Shown here piece after piece: positions 25,553-30,345 of a stretch of 30,345 nt of DNA. Origin of the DNA: Lachnospiraceae bacterium (GTDB lineage Bacteria > Bacillota_A > Clostridia > Lachnospirales > Lachnospiraceae); contig JAILCT010000221.1 in the NCBI GenBank assembly GCA_024690425.1, forward strand, positions 1 to 30,345. Reading direction: 5' to 3'. Under the pieces are notes generated by a model that did no database searches, was not told the DNA's origin, and was given only the letters and a program-made list of their open reading frames with translations. Each line of letters starts with the position of its first letter. The stretch's first letter is position 1. The position numbers were made by a program, and so were the translations under genes.

Positions 25553-28360
25553 ATGGCCAAGGAACTTAACAAGACCTACGATCCCAAGGGGATGGAGGAC
25601 AGGATATATAAGAAATGGATAGATAAGAACTATTTCCATGCAACGGTGGACAGGAGCAAGAAACCCTTCACCATCGTTATCCCGCCTCCGAATATCACCG
25701 GACAGCTTCATATGGGACATGCCTTTGACAATACCATGCAGGATATCCTTATCCGCTTTAAGAGGATGCAGGGTTATAATGCCCTCTGGCAGCCCGGATG
25801 CGATCACGCTTCGATCGCTACCGAGGTTAAGATCATCGAAAAGCTCAAGGAAGAGGGTATAGACAAGGAAGACCTCGGACGTGAAGGTTTCCTTAAAAGA
25901 GCCTGGGAATGGAAGGAAGAGTACGGCGGACGTATCGTAAGCCAGCTTAAGAAGCTCGGCTCCTCCTGTGACTGGGAGCGTGAACGCTTCACGATGGATG
26001 AAGGCTGCAATAAGGCCGTTACCGAAGTGTTTGTCAATCTGTACAATAAAGGACTCATATATAAGGGCAACAGGATCGTTAACTGGTGCCCCGTATGTCA
26101 GACGACCATTTCCGATGCCGAGGTTGAGCATGAGGAACAGGCCGGTCATTTCTGGCATATCCGTTATCCCGTTGCAGGGACCAGGGAAGCGGCAGCCATG
26201 CTTGAAGGAAGAAAGTGTGAGGACGCTGACCCTGATAATTACGTAGTCGTAGCCACCACCCGTCCCGAGACTATGCTTGGTGATACGGCGCTGGCTGTTA
26301 ATCCCGAGGATGAGAGATATTCAGGGATCGCAGGCAAGACAGTGGTACTGCCTCTTCAGAATAATGAAATACCGGTAATAACCGATTCCTACGTAGATAA
26401 GGAATTCGGAACGGGTGTGGTTAAGATAACTCCGGCCCATGACCCGAATGACTTTGAAGTGGGCAAGCGTCATGACCTTGAAGTCATCAACATAATGAAT
26501 GATGATGCCACCATTAATTCACGCGGCGGCAAATACGAAGGCATGGAGCGCTATGAAGCAAGGAAGCAGGTTGTTGCGGATCTTGACAGCCTGGGACTCC
26601 TTGTTAAGGTTGAAGACCACTCCCATAACGTTGGAACACATGACAGGTGCGGCTGCACGATAGAACCCATGGCTAAGGCCCAGTGGTTTGTTGCCATGGA
26701 GAAGCTGGCAGAGCCGGCCATAGAGGTACTTAAGGCAACACGCGAAGGACGTGACTGTAAGTACGGTAAGCTTCAGTTCGTACCCGACCGTTTCGATAAG
26801 ACATACCTTCACTGGCTTGAGGGGATACGTGACTGGTGTATCTCAAGACAGTTATGGTGGGGCCACAGGATCCCCGCATGGTACTGTCAGGACTGCGGCG
26901 AGACAATAGTTGCCAAGGAAGCACCCACGGTATGTCCCAAGTGCGGCAAGAACCACTTTAAGCAGGATGAGGATGTTCTTGACACATGGTTCTCATCGGC
27001 ACTGTGGCCTTTCTCTACTCTCGGATGGCCTGAAAAGACCGAGGAACTTGACTATTTCTATCCGACCGATGTTCTTGTGACCGGATACGATATCATCTTC
27101 TTCTGGGTTGTCCGCATGGTATTCTCGGGTATTGAGCATACCGGCCATTCGCCCTTCCATACGGTCCTTATACACGGACTGGTACGTGACTCACAGGGGC
27201 GCAAGATGTCAAAATCACTTGGGAACGGTATCGATCCCCTTGAGATAATAGACAAGTACGGCGCGGATGCTCTCCGCCTTATGCTCATGACCGGCAATGC
27301 TCCCGGTAATGACATGCGCTTCTATTATGAGAAGGTTGAGGCCTGCAGGAACTTCGCCAATAAGGTATGGAATGCATCAAGGTTCATTATGATGAACATG
27401 GAAGGCAAGGAAGTGAGTGCTCCATCCGATGATGAACTCCAGCCGGTTGACAAGTGGATCATAAGCAGGCTCAACACGGTGGTGCGTGATGTTACCGATA
27501 ACATGGAGAAGTACGAACTGGGCATCGCTGTCGGCAAGATATATGACTTTATCTGGGATGAATTCTGTGACTGGTATATAGAGATGGTTAAGCCAAGGCT
27601 CTATAATTCGGATGACGCCGTATCCCAGAATTCTGCCCTGTATACATTAAAGAGCGTTCTTATCGATGCACTTAAGCTTCTGCATCCGTATATGCCTTTT
27701 ATCACCGAGGAGATCTTCTGCACGCTCCAGGATGAAGAGGAGAGCATTATGATAAGCAGCTGGCCCGTATATGATGAAGCCAGGGCGTTTGAGAAGGAAG
27801 AGAAGGCTATCGAGACCATCAAGGAAGCCGTTCGCGGCATACGTAATGCCCGCACGGGCATGAATGTTCCGCCGTCTAAGAAGGCTCACGTGTTTGTCGT
27901 TACCGGGGATAAGGGAATACAGGAAACCTTTGAAGAGGGTAAGCTCTTCTTTGCATCACTTGCCTATGCTTCCGAAGTTACTGTCCACTACGGTGATAAG
28001 GAAGAAATCCTAACGGATTCCTCTGATGCCTCAAAGCCGGATTCAGAGCAGATGTCCACCGGACATCTTGAATCCCACGAGGCTAAGCTCGTGGGCAGTG
28101 ATGCAGTCTCAGTTGTTATCCCGGGTGCCGATATTTACATTCCCTTCGCGGAACTGGTTGACATAAAACAGGAAATCGAGCGTCTTAAGAAGGAAGAGGC
28201 AAGGCTTGAGGGCGAACTTAAGCGTGTTAACGGGATGCTTAACAACGAGAAGTTCGTAAGCAAGGCTCCGGCCGCCAAGATAGAAGAGGAACGCGGTAAG
28301 CTCGAGAAGTATACACAGATGATGACGCAGGTGCGTGAGCGCCTTGCACAGCTTAGCTGA
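25553..28360 (+). CDS. valS: valyl-tRNA synthetase
   Basis: A 935-aa class I aminoacyl-tRNA synthetase that charges tRNA-Val and edits threonine. The start is the ATG ten bases after ACGGAGG, not the earlier in-frame ATG at 25514. The HIGH-type motif HMGH lies at 53-56 ([14 protein letters not shown]) and KMSKS at 551-555. The editing domain carries [13 protein letters not shown], and CPVCQ and CPKCGKNHF cysteine pairs flank the catalytic inserts. The C-terminal coiled coil (about 865-935, [17 protein letters not shown]) ends the protein. A serine/acidic stretch (about residues 823-847) before that coil looks like an insertion of some 25 residues. It closes the housekeeping run. Confidence 0.97.
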   Translation: MAKELNKTYDPKGMEDRIYKKWIDKNYFHATVDRSKKPFTIVIPPPNITGQLHMGHAFDNTMQDILIRFKRMQGYNALWQPGCDHASIATEVKIIEKLKEEGIDKEDLGREGFLKRAWEWKEEYGGRIVSQLKKLGSSCDWERERFTMDEGCNKAVTEVFVNLYNKGLIYKGNRIVNWCPVCQTTISDAEVEHEEQAGHFWHIRYPVAGTREAAAMLEGRKCEDADPDNYVVVATTRPETMLGDTALAVNPEDERYSGIAGKTVVLPLQNNEIPVITDSYVDKEFGTGVVKITPAHDPNDFEVGKRHDLEVINIMNDDATINSRGGKYEGMERYEARKQVVADLDSLGLLVKVEDHSHNVGTHDRCGCTIEPMAKAQWFVAMEKLAEPAIEVLKATREGRDCKYGKLQFVPDRFDKTYLHWLEGIRDWCISRQLWWGHRIPAWYCQDCGETIVAKEAPTVCPKCGKNHFKQDEDVLDTWFSSALWPFSTLGWPEKTEELDYFYPTDVLVTGYDIIFFWVVRMVFSGIEHTGHSPFHTVLIHGLVRDSQGRKMSKSLGNGIDPLEIIDKYGADALRLMLMTGNAPGNDMRFYYEKVEACRNFANKVWNASRFIMMNMEGKEVSAPSDDELQPVDKWIISRLNTVVRDVTDNMEKYELGIAVGKIYDFIWDEFCDWYIEMVKPRLYNSDDAVSQNSALYTLKSVLIDALKLLHPYMPFITEEIFCTLQDEEESIMISSWPVYDEARAFEKEEKAIETIKEAVRGIRNARTGMNVPPSKKAHVFVVTGDKGIQETFEEGKLFFASLAYASEVTVHYGDKEEILTDSSDASKPDSEQMSTGHLESHEAKLVGSDAVSVVIPGADIYIPFAELVDIKQEIERLKKEEARLEGELKRVNGMLNNEKFVSKAPAAKIEEERGKLEKYTQMMTQVRERLAQLS

Positions 28361-28387
28361 AGACATGGGGACGGTTCTTCTGTCTTC
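28359..28387 (+). repeat. GGGGACGG-type repeat, copy C
   Basis: GAAGACA (28359-28365) and TGTCTTC (28381-28387) form inverted arms around TGGGGACGGTTCTTC. The GGGGACGG core is shared with copy B. It begins at the valS stop codon and lacks a following T-run. Probably a dispersed REP-like element. Confidence 0.5.
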
Positions 28388-28420
28388 ATGGTTCTGATCT
28401 GACCATAGTGAGGTAATAAT

Positions 28421-28639
28421 ATGATAAATTTTGAGGATGAACTTAAGAAATTCCACCCTTCTATGGAAATAGAGGGAGTTGAAGCTGCCGTTCAAAATCA
28501 TGATATGACCGATATGACGGATATTTTCCTGGCAATGATGAAAGAGAAGGCAGATGCGACCATGCAGGCCCGTGTTGAAGGCCAGGCCCAGGCCCAGGCT
28601 CAGATGGGCCAGATGATGATGGGAAACACGATCATATAA
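28421..28639 (+). CDS. small protein of unknown function (72 aa)
   Basis: An acidic, methionine-rich protein. Residues 1-50 look helical (FEDELKKFHPSMEIEGVEAAVQ). The C-terminus is a low-complexity run of alternating Gln/Ala followed by Met/Gly (about residues 54-69). No signal peptide, membrane helix or known motif is visible. It is supported as a real gene by GAGG seven bases before the ATG and a ten-base gap to the next gene, with which it is probably co-translated. A role as a partner of the neighbouring zinc-ribbon/TPR protein is inference only. Confidence 0.65.
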   Translation: MINFEDELKKFHPSMEIEGVEAAVQNHDMTDMTDIFLAMMKEKADATMQARVEGQAQAQAQMGQMMMGNTII

Positions 28640-28649
28640 GAGGTGCAGG

Positions 28650-30050
28650 ATGAGATGCTACCAATGCGGTAACACCCTGTCAGTGGAAAACTTCTGTACA
28701 AGCTGCGGGGCGGACGTCTCCATATACAAAAAAATAATGGCCATGTCCAATTATTATTATAATGACGGACTCAGTAAGGCGAACGTACGTGACCTGTCGG
28801 GAGCGGTGATCAGTTTAAAGCAGGCCCTGAAGTACAACAAGAAGAACATGGAGGCCAGAAACCTCCTGGGACTTGTCTATTTTGAAATGGGAGAGGCAGT
28901 GCTTGCCCTTTCCGAATGGATCATCAGCAAGAACTTTCAGCCGGTGAACAACATCGCAGATGAATATATAGGTGCCCTGCATGCATCACCAGCCAAGCTC
29001 GACAACATAGACCAGACACTTAAGAAGTACAATCAGGCCCTGCAGTTTTGCTATCAGGACAGCAAGGATCTTGCAATAATCCAGCTGAAGAAGGTGCTGT
29101 CGATCAACAGCAACTTAATAAGCGGATATCAGCTTCTGGGTCTTCTGTATATATGTACGGGTGATTTTGACAATGCCAAGAGGACACTCTTCAGGGCCCT
29201 GTCGGTGGACGCCGGCAATACAACGACACTTGGTTATCTTAAGGAAGTCAATAACCTTATCAGGGAGCAGGAGGAGAAGACCGGTAAGAAGGTCAGCTCC
29301 CTGCCCATGGAGACCATAAGCTATCAGAATGGTAACGAGGTGATAATCCAGCCCGTTTATCAGAAGGAGAAGGCAGGCTTTTCGAGTGTCATAAACATCG
29401 TTCTGGGACTCCTTATCGGTGTTGCCATAAGCTGGTATTTGGTAATGCCGGCAAGAATGGCAGGCAAGGCCCAGGAGAATGATGAGAAGTTCAAGGAAGT
29501 AAGTGAACAGCTGGCATCGGAACAGGCAAGGACCCAGGAGATCGAGAAGTCCCTGAATGACAAGCAGAATCAGATGGATGAGCTTCAGCGCCAGTATGAC
29601 GACATTACCGGCAAGTCGGGCAGGCATACGGAGCTTGATTATCTTATGGATGCGGCCAGCACTTATATTGAGGATCCCACCGATTCGATAACGATAATGG
29701 AGGCGATGGACCATATTCCCGAGGAATACCTCGACAACACGACCGAATCCTTCAGGAAGCTCTATGATTCGCTCAAGACCGATGCTGCGACTCTGGCCGC
29801 GGATGAATATGTTGAGAATGCAAAATCAGCCGTCAAGGCCAATGACTATAAGACTGCCATAGAGGAATACACCAAGGCATGGCTGCTTGACAAGTCCAAT
29901 TCGGATGTGCTCATGAACCTTGCCCACTGCTACAGGCAGAACGGCGACACCAAGAAGGCCGATGAACTGTATCAGCAGGTTATAGATACATTCCCGGATA
30001 CCCAGAATGCGATCGATGCAAGGGACTACATGACTGAGGGCGAGGGCTGA
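28650..30050 (+). CDS. zinc-ribbon, TPR and coiled-coil membrane-anchored protein
   Basis: A 466-aa protein built from recognisable modules. A rubredoxin-like zinc ribbon (Cys3, Cys6, Cys16, Cys19) comes first. TPR-like helical repeats follow at about 30-95 and 125-190 (for example QLLGLLYICTGDFDNAKRTLFRAL). A single membrane helix at about 247-267 is followed by a Gln/Glu-rich coiled coil (274-320) and a second TPR block (about 385-460) ending DGEG-like acidic. By the positive-inside rule the ribbon and first TPR block are probably cytoplasmic and the coiled coil plus last TPRs extracellular. The architecture suggests a scaffold linking inside and outside, and no enzyme activity is seen. AGAGG lies six bases before the ATG. 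Confidence 0.8.
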   Translation: MRCYQCGNTLSVENFCTSCGADVSIYKKIMAMSNYYYNDGLSKANVRDLSGAVISLKQALKYNKKNMEARNLLGLVYFEMGEAVLALSEWIISKNFQPVNNIADEYIGALHASPAKLDNIDQTLKKYNQALQFCYQDSKDLAIIQLKKVLSINSNLISGYQLLGLLYICTGDFDNAKRTLFRALSVDAGNTTTLGYLKEVNNLIREQEEKTGKKVSSLPMETISYQNGNEVIIQPVYQKEKAGFSSVINIVLGLLIGVAISWYLVMPARMAGKAQENDEKFKEVSEQLASEQARTQEIEKSLNDKQNQMDELQRQYDDITGKSGRHTELDYLMDAASTYIEDPTDSITIMEAMDHIPEEYLDNTTESFRKLYDSLKTDAATLAADEYVENAKSAVKANDYKTAIEEYTKAWLLDKSNSDVLMNLAHCYRQNGDTKKADELYQQVIDTFPDTQNAIDARDYMTEGEG

Positions 30051-30063
30051 CTGCCTTATGTAA

Positions 30064-30333
30064 CTATCTGGCGAATCCAAGCATGATGTATGTGGATGCG
30101 GATGCTGCGGCGAAGGCAAGGACAGTGGCCGCAAACAGACGAAAACGGACATGCTGTTTGTCCCTGACGGCATCGGCAAAGATGCCAAGGAAGACAGCTT
30201 CAACGACTATTAACAGCGCGATGTAACGGAAGTTCATTGCGCTGTAATTATCTGAACCGAGCGCAAAGGAAAAATACGAGATGATGAGTGAGACATACAG
30301 GACTCCGAAAAGGAGCTTGTGCTCGAAAGCCAT
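30064..30333 (-). CDS. small membrane protein, possibly cut by the window edge
   Basis: At least 89 residues with three hydrophobic segments (about 8-25, 35-53 and 64-87) and short charged loops. No family recognised. The first visible ATG lacks a clear ribosome site (only GGTG lies upstream). The frame stays open through the last 12 bases to the edge, so the true start may lie outside. It converges on the zinc-ribbon/TPR gene with only 13 bases between stop codons and no obvious hairpin there. Confidence 0.55.
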   Translation of the reverse strand: MAFEHKLLFGVLYVSLIISYFSFALGSDNYSAMNFRYIALLIVVEAVFLGIFADAVRDKQHVRFRLFAATVLAFAAASASTYIMLGFAR

Positions 30334-30345
30334 TTCATAGACACC

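Noticed and set aside
1..30345. CRISPR arrays, tRNA or rRNA genes, insertion sequences, prophage
   Set aside because: I saw no spaced identical repeats of array type, no cloverleaf-like or rRNA sequence, and no transposase, integrase or phage structural protein among the translated frames.

Overview
The window looks like chromosome of a low-to-mid GC Firmicute, most likely a Lachnospiraceae (Butyrivibrio/Clostridium cluster XIVa type). The grounds are the AGGAGG-type ribosome sites before almost every gene, frequent AGG/AGA arginine codons, the gene order tig-clpP-clpX-lon-engB, and the protein styles: CUT1 sugar importer without its ATPase, a YtvI-like AI-2E protein, and zinc-ribbon/TPR membrane proteins. 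This placement is inference. I see no rRNA, tRNA, CRISPR array, transposase or prophage gene, and no gene-free stretch longer than 300 bases.

Region 1 (1-2.4 kb): the tail of a probable ABC ATPase gene and an ABC-2 (ABCG-like) permease point right. An MFS transporter points left, and its stop codon directly abuts the permease's. The MFS gene has its own promoter-like region with a 13-bp perfect inverted repeat and a third related half-site.

Region 2 (2.4-11.1 kb) is a carbohydrate locus built around a LacI-family regulator. Leftward run a P-loop sugar-kinase-like gene and a GH13_18 (sucrose phosphorylase family) glycoside phosphorylase. Rightward run the regulator and then a binding lipoprotein, two CUT1 permeases and MalQ. 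Three near-identical 16-bp palindromes (core TATGCGCATA) sit in the lacI/kinase divergent region and at the importer promoter, so one regulator probably controls both arms. The likely logic is import of an alpha-glucoside or maltooligosaccharide, transglycosylation by MalQ, phosphorolysis by the GH13_18 enzyme to glucose-1-phosphate plus an acceptor, and phosphorylation of that acceptor (or another small molecule) by the kinase. The substrate is not determined by the sequence.

Region 3 (11.1-16.8 kb): two co-oriented genes of unknown function (a 503-aa soluble protein and a 1164-aa protein with very many membrane segments) are followed by a DJ-1/PfpI-family protein.

Region 4 (16.8-28.4 kb) is the conserved housekeeping run: trigger factor, ClpP, ClpX, Lon, the GTPase EngB/YsxC, an AI-2E family membrane protein, a cation diffusion facilitator and valyl-tRNA synthetase. 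It reads as a protein-folding and proteolysis cluster with tight or overlapping gene junctions in its second half.

Region 5 (28.4-30.3 kb): a 72-aa unknown protein is followed 10 bases later by a membrane-anchored zinc-ribbon/TPR/coiled-coil protein. A small leftward membrane protein runs off, or begins at, the right edge.

Three copies of a short GGGGACGG-type hairpin repeat lie at gene ends (about 2.39, 11.09 and 28.37 kb).
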